Source of the DNA: DASTYK01 sp964384585
Lineage (GTDB): Bacteria; Gemmatimonadota; Gemmatimonadetes; Longimicrobiales; RSA9
Length of the DNA: 25,809 nt
Direction of reading: 5' to 3'
Assembly (NCBI GenBank): GCA_964384585.1
Contig: CAYLME010000034.1
Span: forward strand, 1 to 25,809
The translations under genes and the position numbers were made by a program. Within the stretch, counting starts at the first letter, position 1. Each line of letters starts with the position of its first letter. Positions 17,001 through 23,303 of this stretch are shown here, piece by piece. Under the pieces are notes generated by a model. It was not told the origin of the DNA, ran no database searches, and was given only the letters and a program-made list of their open reading frames with translations.

Positions 17001-17045
17001 TTCGCCGAGCGTGCGGATCTGATACAACGTTGTGCCGGAGTCCAT
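13998..17045 (-). CDS. BTAD/AAA ATPase/TPR regulator (SARP-like, STAND-type)
   Basis: A 1015-residue multidomain protein. Residues about 25-100 resemble a winged-helix OmpR/SARP-like domain (LCELLWERDGSDERHRLRQ, then IRRRAPSLL). Residues 100-230 are a bacterial transcriptional activation domain made of helical repeats. An ATPase follows: Walker A GEPGVGKS at 264-271 and Walker B IFAVDNF with D348. From about 480 to the end are helical TPR-like repeats (for example AEEYQSRSRLLASYYCR and RYYNNLAVLNYEIGELAEA). The layout fits SARP/AfsR-like regulators that need ATP to oligomerise on DNA. The start at 17045 lacks a strong Shine-Dalgarno sequence. Base composition is clearly lower in GC than its flanks. 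An HD-GYP gene precedes it by 89 bases on the same strand. Its stop overlaps that of the AraC-type gene. Confidence 0.85.
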   Translation of the reverse strand: MDSGTTLYQIRTLGEHRISTAVSECDLSSLGLAAVVYLALARRTPSRAELCELLWERDGSDERHRLRQLLYTIRRRAPSLLVEGRLAISSDQVSLDAEECMSALRRGDALEAVSLYNGHFLETFPTISRTFLDWQDATAARLLHTMRRVVRARLNVQGVCASEVVALAAWLVEYDELLVPERLLLVESLTTLERPQEAQVELQHLEAVPLTRDDQLTIDELVERIRHTSKSTGGAVSIILPETTRRDIAARISPKQHPITMLVGEPGVGKSRVLDWITRLAAVRGARVYTYSIMTPTPVSDLAGVHRLIKAIGAPEVPIAQGRSDHIASLAGRTADFIGDQWTIFAVDNFNHADNATREFFRLLPAMSKSQAVMTVCATTGDGSTPEWSWIAALFPNVDVIRVGTLDDRFSAALLDRVATANGYLLTESQRSVILEQGRGVPRRIIRMADAIADGSSSTGSTWEFDGRLAQTVISQIEYLREVELNVLGCLVLSLVSLSLPSVATILTLSDAEIGLAVRTLCAQSLAMVSDGRLSVVEPHVSKAYLAVAGSTSQQNLRLALAAFHLRNGEYLLAAECYDLARDRQAAGVHYEMAASRALASGSFENVEKACKSALVRSATAEEYQSRSRLLASYYCRVNRWEDAHPHLLSLNHRTPEEELARITSSYTYLDANSDEEWVEIAARLTEMHASRVDQAAIARAYLIAVDRAYQYGKEAIILPAFNLFVSDRTASNPRGLAEVVMKSARINQLFGNPEVALSEAAQAVELALALNDPVVLSNAFDTRALVRFLKGEVDGAFADFEESERVAERAALYFLRERYYNNLAVLNYEIGELAEARRLLRVATLFNPHVQLYALANLAVIEIAAANFDLARNYGLQLRSTPSVTYSIIGLTFCGIADIATGNTTSAQQIFWDLYRRTNAFQLQLTDPSYTLAFAADCGPSVGVDPMPNIERAVSKVADRNVFSFLRLRLALARGLIATDPAQARAICHATLYRSKQAKAIATHTEAEALLASL

Positions 17046-17079
17046 AGGACAGTCTCGGTGTCGGAATGCGGGTCCAGCG

Positions 17080-17092
17080 ACAACTATGTTGT
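17080..17092. promoter_or_regulatory. Short palindrome upstream of the BTAD/AAA gene
   Basis: ACAAC and GTTGT flank TAT, in the 89-base gap between the HD-GYP gene and the BTAD/AAA gene, 35 bases before the start codon. It is a candidate operator for autoregulation but is short enough to be chance. Confidence 0.3.
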
Positions 17093-17134
17093 TATCGGTT
17101 TTGCTACGGAATAGCTAAATGGGTCAACGGGGGA

Positions 17135-18454
17135 TCAAACAGTCTGCTCGGCCCTCAGTACATCCACTCGGTGCTCGGCCGCCAAACGCTCAGCGCGCTG
17201 TAAGGTGGAGTTCGCTAGTATAGACGCAACGATGGCTGGATCAAATTGTGTGGCGGAACAGCGGACCAATTCGCTTTCGACTTGTTCAAGCATCAGAGCG
17301 GCACGGTACGGCCTATCTGACAGCATAGCATCAACTGAATCCGATACCATAATGATGCGCGATATGAGTGGGATTGCCTCGCTGGCAAGTCCATCCGGAT
17401 ACCCACACCCGTCATATCGTTCATGATGGTGACGCACGGACTCCACGATCTCTTTGGACACCAAAGAGAGCGATTGCAGCAGGTCGGCGCCTTTTGATGC
17501 ATGTGTCTTGATTATCTCACGCTCCTCGGGCGACAGGTCGTATGGCTTGCTAATTATCTCAGAATAGAGCGCGTCTACCTTCCCAATATCATGCATTAGT
17601 GCCGCGGTCTCTACCCTATGCACCATACTGCGGCTGAGGCCCATGTCCGCAGCAATCGTTCTCGCAAGTATGGACACGCGCATCGAGTGGCCGGAAGTGT
17701 ATGGATCTCGAGTCTCAATAGTTTTGATAAGCACACGAACGAGATCTTTCGTGGCCTGCTCAAGCCGGAGTTTGTCCAGGTACGAGAATCGGACGAGAAA
17801 TAGCGGAAGCAAAAATAGAAGTAACCCTGGCACACCGACTTGGAAGTACAGGATCGCGGCGAACACTGCGATTGGACTTGCCAATAAGTCGTACAACAGA
17901 TTGCCGCCACCGGGGCCTACGGCTTTCTGTAACACGGTGACAAAGCTGGTCTTGCTTTGGATAGAAAGTATACCAACGACTAGAACTAGGTTCAGACCGA
18001 AGAACGTGACGGCCATCGCTGCGAACGCAATGACGTGTACGTCGCCTGGTCGTTCCATCGCGTCCCGCACCCAGACGTATACCCACGCCGCCACCCCGTA
18101 AGACAACACATACTGAGTGACGTTAAAGACCGTGCGCCACCAGCCGCGTGGCTTGAACAGTGTCTCCGACAACCCCTGTACAATCGCAACGGCGAAAACC
18201 ACGGCGACCGGGGAGAATACTATTGCGCAAGCGAACAGGGGTAGGAAGACGATGGAGGCTTTAATCTTTCCAGTGGGGCCACCCTCAAAGTGAACAGCCA
18301 TTGTTTCAGAGAAGAGACCCAGGGCAACGAACGTTGCCCAACCAACCAGATCCATGACGGTTGGAGTGTCGCTGGCGAATGCCACCGTCGCGACGGTCAG
18401 CGCCGTGGCGACCAGTGCGACCACTAGTACGTAAAGGCGGGCAAATGGGGTCAT
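17135..18454 (-). CDS. Membrane HD-GYP domain phosphodiesterase
   Basis: A 439-residue protein with an N-terminal membrane region (about residues 5-222, some eight hydrophobic segments) and a C-terminal HD-GYP domain (about 235-420). HD-GYP enzymes hydrolyse cyclic di-GMP to GMP at a di- or tri-iron site. The ligands are all visible: H256 (SGHSMRV), H288-D289 (HDIGK), H318 (KTHAS), H342-H344 (RHHHERYDG), the GYP motif at 351-353 and D372 (VSDSVDAM). It should therefore be active. The membrane part contains no periplasmic loop large enough for a known sensor. It shares the lower GC of the BTAD/AAA gene 89 bases downstream, and the two may be one unit. No ribosome binding site stands out. Confidence 0.92.
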   Translation of the reverse strand: MTPFARLYVLVVALVATALTVATVAFASDTPTVMDLVGWATFVALGLFSETMAVHFEGGPTGKIKASIVFLPLFACAIVFSPVAVVFAVAIVQGLSETLFKPRGWWRTVFNVTQYVLSYGVAAWVYVWVRDAMERPGDVHVIAFAAMAVTFFGLNLVLVVGILSIQSKTSFVTVLQKAVGPGGGNLLYDLLASPIAVFAAILYFQVGVPGLLLFLLPLFLVRFSYLDKLRLEQATKDLVRVLIKTIETRDPYTSGHSMRVSILARTIAADMGLSRSMVHRVETAALMHDIGKVDALYSEIISKPYDLSPEEREIIKTHASKGADLLQSLSLVSKEIVESVRHHHERYDGCGYPDGLASEAIPLISRIIMVSDSVDAMLSDRPYRAALMLEQVESELVRCSATQFDPAIVASILANSTLQRAERLAAEHRVDVLRAEQTV

Positions 18455-18842
18455 CGTGAATATGCGGGGGACTCTTGGTCTTGCTATCCGAGCGTCAGTG
18501 AACCGCGAGCGAGCACGCTCATCAGCGAGCCGATCAGGCTGAACATAATGGACACTCAGCTCACCCCCTTCCGGAGTTTATGTCGGTCGCTTGACCGCCA
18601 AATCTCCGCTACTTCCGCTCTTGGGGCTCCGCTATGTCAGACCAAAAGTCCCCCCGTCTGTTGATCACGGCAGTCACGACGGCAGTCGCAGACGCTTAAC
18701 AACGCGCCGCAATTGGGTCGCTGCCGCCTCCATCATCGGTGTTGTTACGCAAACGGGGATGGTCCGAATGTGGTGAGGTTGGCACTGTAAAGTCAAGGTG
18801 GCTGCATGGGATAGGTTGTTGTCCTGCAATGGCCAGACCCCA
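18455..18842. other. Noncoding stretch between HD-GYP and thymidine kinase genes
   Basis: About 390 bases between divergent genes with no convincing open frame. It must hold the promoter for the HD-GYP gene on the minus strand, which I could not place. The 9-mer ACGGCAGTC occurs twice with a 12-base period at 18667-18675 and 18679-18687, a possible tandem protein-binding site. I see no tRNA, attachment site or riboswitch. Confidence 0.5.
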
Positions 18843-18848
18843 TAAAAT
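18819..18848 (+). promoter_or_regulatory. Probable promoter of thymidine kinase (leaderless)
   Basis: TTGTCC at 18819-18824 and TAAAAT at 18843-18848 form a sigma-70-like pair with an 18-base spacer. The -10 ends 6 bases before the ATG at 18855, so transcription would start at or next to the start codon and leave no leader. No ribosome binding site is present, which agrees. Confidence 0.55.
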
Positions 18849-18854
18849 CCCCCC

Positions 18855-19463
18855 ATGGATTACCCAGGCAGAGACGGCTGGGTGGAAGTCATCAGCGGCG
18901 TGATGTTCAGCGGCAAGTCCGAGGAGCTGCTGCGCCGGGTCCGACGCGCCACTCTGGCCCGCAAGACCGTCCAGGTCTTCAAGTCCCATCTCGATGAACG
19001 CTACGGGGGACTTCGGTTTGTGAGCACCCACGACGGGGGGCGGATCGAATCCGAGCCCGTTTCGTCGTCTGCCGAGATCGCCGAACATGTTCGCCCGGAT
19101 ACCCAGGTTGTCGCCATCGACGAGGTGCAGTTCCTCGATCCGGGCATCGTCGGGGTGGTCACGGACCTCGCCGATCATGGTGTGCGAGTGATTGTCTCGG
19201 GAACCGACATGGATTTCCGGGGAGAGCCGTTCGGCCCGATCGCAGCCCTCCTCGCGGTCGCCGAGAAGGTCGACAAGCTCTACGCAATCTGTGTCGTCTG
19301 CGGGCAACTCGCGACTCGTAACCAGCGCCTGATCGATGGCAACCCGGCGCCCGCCGAGGGGCCGACGATCCAGGTCGGCGGGACCGAGACCTACGAGGCA
19401 CGCTGCCGGAGTTGTCATGTCGTGCCGCGACGCGATCGCGCACAGATCCGACTGCTCGAATGA
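18855..19463 (+). CDS. tdk: Thymidine kinase
   Basis: A 202-residue type II thymidine kinase, which phosphorylates thymidine to dTMP with ATP in the salvage pathway. Visible features: P-loop GVMFSGKS (15-22), DEVQF with D89 and the catalytic E90, the lasso motif GTDMDFRGEPFGP, and a structural zinc site of C146-x2-C149 and C184-x2-C187. Substrate-loop residues near TYEARC are present. Length is normal for the family. The start is the ATG at 18855; no ribosome binding site precedes it and a promoter -10 is 6 bases upstream, suggesting a leaderless mRNA. It lies just upstream of the methyltransferase operon on the same strand, with a hairpin between them, and is probably transcribed separately. 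Confidence 0.96.
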   Translation: MDYPGRDGWVEVISGVMFSGKSEELLRRVRRATLARKTVQVFKSHLDERYGGLRFVSTHDGGRIESEPVSSSAEIAEHVRPDTQVVAIDEVQFLDPGIVGVVTDLADHGVRVIVSGTDMDFRGEPFGPIAALLAVAEKVDKLYAICVVCGQLATRNQRLIDGNPAPAEGPTIQVGGTETYEARCRSCHVVPRRDRAQIRLLE

Positions 19464-19470
19464 CCCCCTG

Positions 19471-19490
19471 ATGGCGGCCCAGCCCGCCAT
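19471..19490 (+). terminator. Stem-loop after thymidine kinase
   Basis: ATGGCGG (19471-19477) pairs exactly with CCGCCAT (19484-19490) around a 6-base loop, 8 bases after the tdk stop. There is no T tract. It is a modest candidate for separating tdk from the methyltransferase gene. Confidence 0.45.
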
Positions 19491-19525
19491 TCCAGCGCCC
19501 CACAATCGAGTCAGAGTTCCGCGGC

Positions 19526-22500
19526 ATGGACGACTCCATCCGCGCGGCGCTGCAGGCCTGGAAAGCCGACGACACGGCTTCACTGGTCCAACTCCTGGGG
19601 TTCCGGCCCGCCAACTCCGGGCGGGATGACCCGATCGAGACGATCGGGCACGCCGGGACCACGATCGCGGTCCTGCTTCGGTGCGATGCCGGGGAGGCCT
19701 CTACGCTGGCCCGGGGCGTTCGGGCGCGCGACGGCGTGCGACAGCATCTGTTCTTCATCCGAACCAGGGATCCGGACAGACTCGAGCTGCTCGCGTTCAC
19801 GCCTGGCGGCGAGCCATGTCGTCTGGCCGCGAGCATAGCCCAGCTGCGGCCCGCCGATCTGGACACGTTGCGTGAGATGGCCGCCGATGGAGAGGGTGGT
19901 ATCGCGCTGTTCCTCCGGCACCTGCGGGCTCTGGATCGACGTCGCGTGACTCGCCGCTTTTTCGAGGCGTTCCGCGCAATGCGTGCGCGCGTGGCCGCGG
20001 CATGGACCGGCATCCCGACGAGCCGGCGACGTGAGCGTGATCGACTCGCCCTGCTTTTCCTCTGTCGGCTGATGTTCCTCTATTTCCTGCAGCGGGACGG
20101 CCGACTCGCCCGGCGGGGCGACTATTTCCGCTGGTTGCGGGGCAGATACGGGGGGCTCCGTAAACGACCCAGCTTCTATCGGGCCATCCTGACCCCGCTG
20201 TTTCACGGCTCGCTCAACCGCCGTCCCGGGCAGCGCACCGCCGTGGCCAGGCGGCTCGGCCCGCTGCCATATCTGAACGGAGGCCTCTTCGAACGCGATC
20301 CGCTGGAACACCGCTATCGCCAGCTCGACCTGCCGGTCGCGATAACCGACGCCGTTTTCGACGAGCTGCTCGAACGCTACCGCTTCACGACCCGCGAGCA
20401 CGCTGCCTCGCTGCATGATGGTCCCGATGGCGCTGTCGATCCCGAAATGCTCGGTCGAGTGTTCGAGGGGCTGATGGACAGCGATGAACGCGGTCGCACC
20501 GGCACATTCTTCACGCCTGCACCGCTCGTTGATGAAGTCGTGCGCCACGCACTGGCAGCACGTATAGCGTCACGGTGCGACGTGACGATTCACACCGCAC
20601 AGGACTGGCTGGAGCGCCCCGAACATGCCCCCGCAGCGGTCCACGACGCGCTCGACGGGATTCGCGTGCTCGACCCCGCATGCGGCTCCGGCGCATTCCT
20701 GCTCGGTATGCTGACCCGACTCGCATCGCTGCGCAGGGCGGACAGTGCCGATCTGCAGCAACTCATTGGTGAAGCACTGCATGGCATCGATGTCCAGGAT
20801 GACGCGGCGCTCCTGTGCGCAGTACGGTTGTGGCTGGTGCTCGCCGCCTCACCCGGTCGTACGCCACGGCTGCCGAACCTCGAGCGCCGCATCAGGCAGG
20901 GCGACGCATTGCTCGATCCACTCGACCTCTACGCGGCGAGGCCGGACGCACGTCCCCGGCATGCGGCATGGGACGCCGATCTGCACCGGTCGATTCAGAA
21001 TCTCACGAACGCCGCACGTTCGTTCCTGACTGCCGAGCCCGCGGACAAGCGCACGATCGCAGGCGGGATCGTACGCCTCGAACGCGAGGTCGCGACCCGC
21101 TGGACCGAATCGCACCTGCTGCGCCTGCGGCAAGTCGAAAGGGAACTGCGCAGCACGCTCGAGGCACCGGATCTGTTCGGCCAGCGCGCTGCTCCTGGAC
21201 ACCCTCTGCAGGAAGAACTGGCTCGCGTGAAAGCCCGGCTGGAGGAGGCCCGCAGCCTGCGCGCGCGACTTCGTCGTCGCAATGGCCTGCCGTTCTTCAG
21301 CTACTTCGTCCATTTCGCCGATGTGATGGCCGACGGCTTCGACATCGTCGTGTCGAATCCACCGTGGATCCGCGCCCACCGATGGCCCGCTGCGACCGCG
21401 GCGACCGTGCGCGAGCGATACGTCACGTGCGCGTCGCCCGGCTGGGAGTACGGCACGAGCGCTGTCGGCGTGAGTCGCGGCGTCGGCGCCCAGGTCGACC
21501 TCGCACTGCTGTTCCTCGAGCGTGCGATCCGCGTGCTCGCGCCCGGCGGGATCGTTGCAATGCTGCTGCCTGCCAAGCTGCTTCGATCGCTGTTCGCGGC
21601 CGGCGCGCGTCGTCTGCTCCTCGCCGATACGGACCTCCTGCGCATCGACGACCGCAGTCTCGATGCGCGTACGAGCTTTGACGCTGACGCTTTCGTCGTG
21701 ACGCTCGTCGCACGCCGCAAACAGGCACGGCACCTCGATCAGCCGAACGTGCAGGTGCTCGTGCATCGCGCCAATGCGACGCCGGTCGAATGCTCGATCG
21801 CACCAGGCGAACTGCCATTCGTTGCGGGTGACACCGGCGCGCCATGGCTGCTTGCGCCCGACAGCGTCCGGCCGGTTCTGCGCAGGATGCAGGAGGCGGG
21901 AGCCCCGATCGGGAAACATCGCGGGTTGCTGGTCCGCCGCGGCGTGATGACGGGTGCGAACGACGTACTGCTGCTCGATCAGGTCGAGCATGTACTGGGC
22001 GGACTGGCCCGGGTTCGCGCGAGCGGATCACGGTCTGCCGATGACGACTACACTGCAACCATCGAGAGCGACTGTGTTCGCCCACTGCTTCGGGGTTGCG
22101 ACATCCGCGCGTGGCAGCACACCACGTCGCATCATGTCATCTGGCTTTACGATCAGCATCTGCACCTGCGACAGCCACCGCGACATACGCAGGGATACCT
22201 GGATCGCCACGTGGACCGGCTTGGCGCACGGCCAGGTAATGCTGCACCCGGCGCCCTCTTCCGCCTCTCGGGTGCACTGCAGGACAGCATGGTGGTCTGG
22301 CGGGATATCGCACCATCACTGCAGGCAGCGGCACTGCCCCGAAATGAACCGAACAGACCGGTACCGCTCAACTCTGTCTACTTCGTGAGCACGGGCAGAG
22401 ACGACGATGCTGCCTGGCTGCTGACCGCGTACTTCAACTCATTGCCGGTTCGCGTGTTCACCCGGACGATCGCCGAACGGGCAAAGGACGGCTTCTTCCG

Positions 22501-22726
22501 GTTCTTTGCGTGGACGATCGCCGTGACGCCACTCCCGCACGCATGGCAGCGCGACGGCGCCAGCGAGCTTCTCGCTCTCTCGCGGGCAGCGCGTGAGGCG
22601 GGACATGCCGCGCCGGCGGTTGCAGCCCGCATCGATGCGCTGGTCGGCGCTGCGTACGGTCTCGCAGCCGGTGAACTCGAGACATTGCGTTCGTTCGATG
22701 ACTGGCTATCAGGAGCTGGGACATGA
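19526..22726 (+). CDS. Eco57I-type N6-adenine DNA methyltransferase, large
   Basis: A 1066-residue DNA methyltransferase that should transfer a methyl group from SAM to N6 of adenine in a specific site. Residues 1-160 are an N-terminal domain with no PD-(D/E)xK pattern that I can find. Residues 160-335 are helical (with VTRRFFEAF and LFLCRLMFLYFLQRDG). The SAM-binding site follows: FFTPAPLVDEVV, motif I DPACGSGAFL (D383-G389), RQGDALLDPL (D460) and catalytic motif IV NPPW (611-614), typical of gamma-class enzymes. The last 300 residues probably form the target-recognition domain. The general plan is that of PglX, DrmMI and Type IIG proteins. The stop overlaps the next ATG by 4 bases (ATGA), so translation is coupled. 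Start: ATG at 19526, with only a weak ribosome binding site. Confidence 0.92.
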   Translation: MDDSIRAALQAWKADDTASLVQLLGFRPANSGRDDPIETIGHAGTTIAVLLRCDAGEASTLARGVRARDGVRQHLFFIRTRDPDRLELLAFTPGGEPCRLAASIAQLRPADLDTLREMAADGEGGIALFLRHLRALDRRRVTRRFFEAFRAMRARVAAAWTGIPTSRRRERDRLALLFLCRLMFLYFLQRDGRLARRGDYFRWLRGRYGGLRKRPSFYRAILTPLFHGSLNRRPGQRTAVARRLGPLPYLNGGLFERDPLEHRYRQLDLPVAITDAVFDELLERYRFTTREHAASLHDGPDGAVDPEMLGRVFEGLMDSDERGRTGTFFTPAPLVDEVVRHALAARIASRCDVTIHTAQDWLERPEHAPAAVHDALDGIRVLDPACGSGAFLLGMLTRLASLRRADSADLQQLIGEALHGIDVQDDAALLCAVRLWLVLAASPGRTPRLPNLERRIRQGDALLDPLDLYAARPDARPRHAAWDADLHRSIQNLTNAARSFLTAEPADKRTIAGGIVRLEREVATRWTESHLLRLRQVERELRSTLEAPDLFGQRAAPGHPLQEELARVKARLEEARSLRARLRRRNGLPFFSYFVHFADVMADGFDIVVSNPPWIRAHRWPAATAATVRERYVTCASPGWEYGTSAVGVSRGVGAQVDLALLFLERAIRVLAPGGIVAMLLPAKLLRSLFAAGARRLLLADTDLLRIDDRSLDARTSFDADAFVVTLVARRKQARHLDQPNVQVLVHRANATPVECSIAPGELPFVAGDTGAPWLLAPDSVRPVLRRMQEAGAPIGKHRGLLVRRGVMTGANDVLLLDQVEHVLGGLARVRASGSRSADDDYTATIESDCVRPLLRGCDIRAWQHTTSHHVIWLYDQHLHLRQPPRHTQGYLDRHVDRLGARPGNAAPGALFRLSGALQDSMVVWRDIAPSLQAAALPRNEPNRPVPLNSVYFVSTGRDDDAAWLLTAYFNSLPVRVFTRTIAERAKDGFFRFFAWTIAVTPLPHAWQRDGASELLALSRAAREAGHAAPAVAARIDALVGAAYGLAAGELETLRSFDDWLSGAGT
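22711..22715 (+). promoter_or_regulatory. Ribosome binding site AGGAG for the PLD-like gene
   Basis: AGGAG lies inside the end of the methyltransferase gene, 7 bases before the ATG at 22723. It confirms the overlapping start. Confidence 0.8.
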
Positions 22727-23283
22727 AGCGCCGCGTGCCTGATGTCGTCATGATGTCCGGTGCTGCCGACTCGACCTTGATGGAATCCACCATGCGCGAC
22801 CTGGTGGCGGCATCGGCTGAAGTGACGATAGCGGTGCATCACGTACGCGTTTCCGCGTTGCATCGCGTGATCGACGTGCTCGAGCGCGTCGATCGGTGCC
22901 GGCTGGTGCTCGCGCGCCTCGACCTGCATATGCTTGACGACTCCCGGGCCGCCGGCGACGCCGGCCGCGACAACATCGAGCGCCTGCTCACATTCGCATG
23001 CAGCGGCCGCCTCGAAATCCGATCCGCCGGCGCAATGCGCTGGGATCCCGACTTCTCGGTGTTCCGGATGAGAGACCGACGCTGCGGCATGTTCTGCCTG
23101 TTCGGTGCTCACTACCTCGCACCGCCGCACGCGGGCCTGGACTGGCCGCTGACATGCCTGCTCACGCGACGCACGGTCATCGCCGAGGTCGAATATCACT
23201 TCCGCGAGCTGTGGAACGCGGCGCATGACGTGCTCGGTCCCGTTGCGGACACGCTGGAGCGTCGGCTCTGGACGTCGCGCTGA
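22723..23283 (+). CDS. Small phospholipase-D-like protein lacking the HKD motif
   Basis: A 186-residue protein between the methyltransferase and the helicase. It resembles one half of a PLD fold: an alternating beta/alpha start (VTIAVHHVRVSAL, then CRLVLARLDLHML), the strand LEIRSAG, then RWDPDF (106-111), a hydrophobic strand with FGAHYL (127-132) where PLD nucleases have GSxN, and WPLTCLLT before a closing helix. PLD catalysis needs H-x-K-x4-D. The whole protein has a single lysine, at position 2, so no such motif can exist. It is therefore either an inactive structural subunit or a different small fold. The PLD assignment is by pattern and context (PLD proteins accompany such helicases) and is moderate. 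The helicase starts 20 bases downstream. Confidence 0.7.
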   Translation: MKRRVPDVVMMSGAADSTLMESTMRDLVAASAEVTIAVHHVRVSALHRVIDVLERVDRCRLVLARLDLHMLDDSRAAGDAGRDNIERLLTFACSGRLEIRSAGAMRWDPDFSVFRMRDRRCGMFCLFGAHYLAPPHAGLDWPLTCLLTRRTVIAEVEYHFRELWNAAHDVLGPVADTLERRLWTSR

Positions 23284-23303
23284 CCCCACCACGCACTGCG
23301 TGG

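Larger units (their letters stand above)
14000..18850. other. Lower-GC block, probable acquired DNA
   Basis: The two minus-strand genes in this stretch and the noncoding DNA to their right use A/T at third positions far more freely than their neighbours. A 60-base line at 14401 has 32 G/C (53%), against 42 of 60 (70%) in a line at 2701. The left edge coincides with the overlapping stop codons at 13998-14001 and the right edge with the start of thymidine kinase. I see no integrase, tRNA or terminal repeat. Confidence 0.65.

Noticed and set aside
18667..18687. Start of a CRISPR-like array from the repeated 9-mer ACGGCAGTC
   Set aside because: Only two copies, 12 bases apart, far too short for repeats and spacers.
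18591..18776. A 61-codon plus-strand frame between the HD-GYP and tdk genes
   Set aside because: No ribosome binding site, no domain, and atypical codon use; it covers a short direct repeat instead.
14000..18850. A classical genomic island or prophage
   Set aside because: No integrase, transposase, tRNA or attachment repeats were found; only the base composition argues for acquisition.
20849..21991. A 380-codon minus-strand frame and other long frames inside the methyltransferase gene
   Set aside because: They lie opposite or across the SAM-binding and NPPW motifs; their translations look like reversed GC-rich codons with no recognisable fold.
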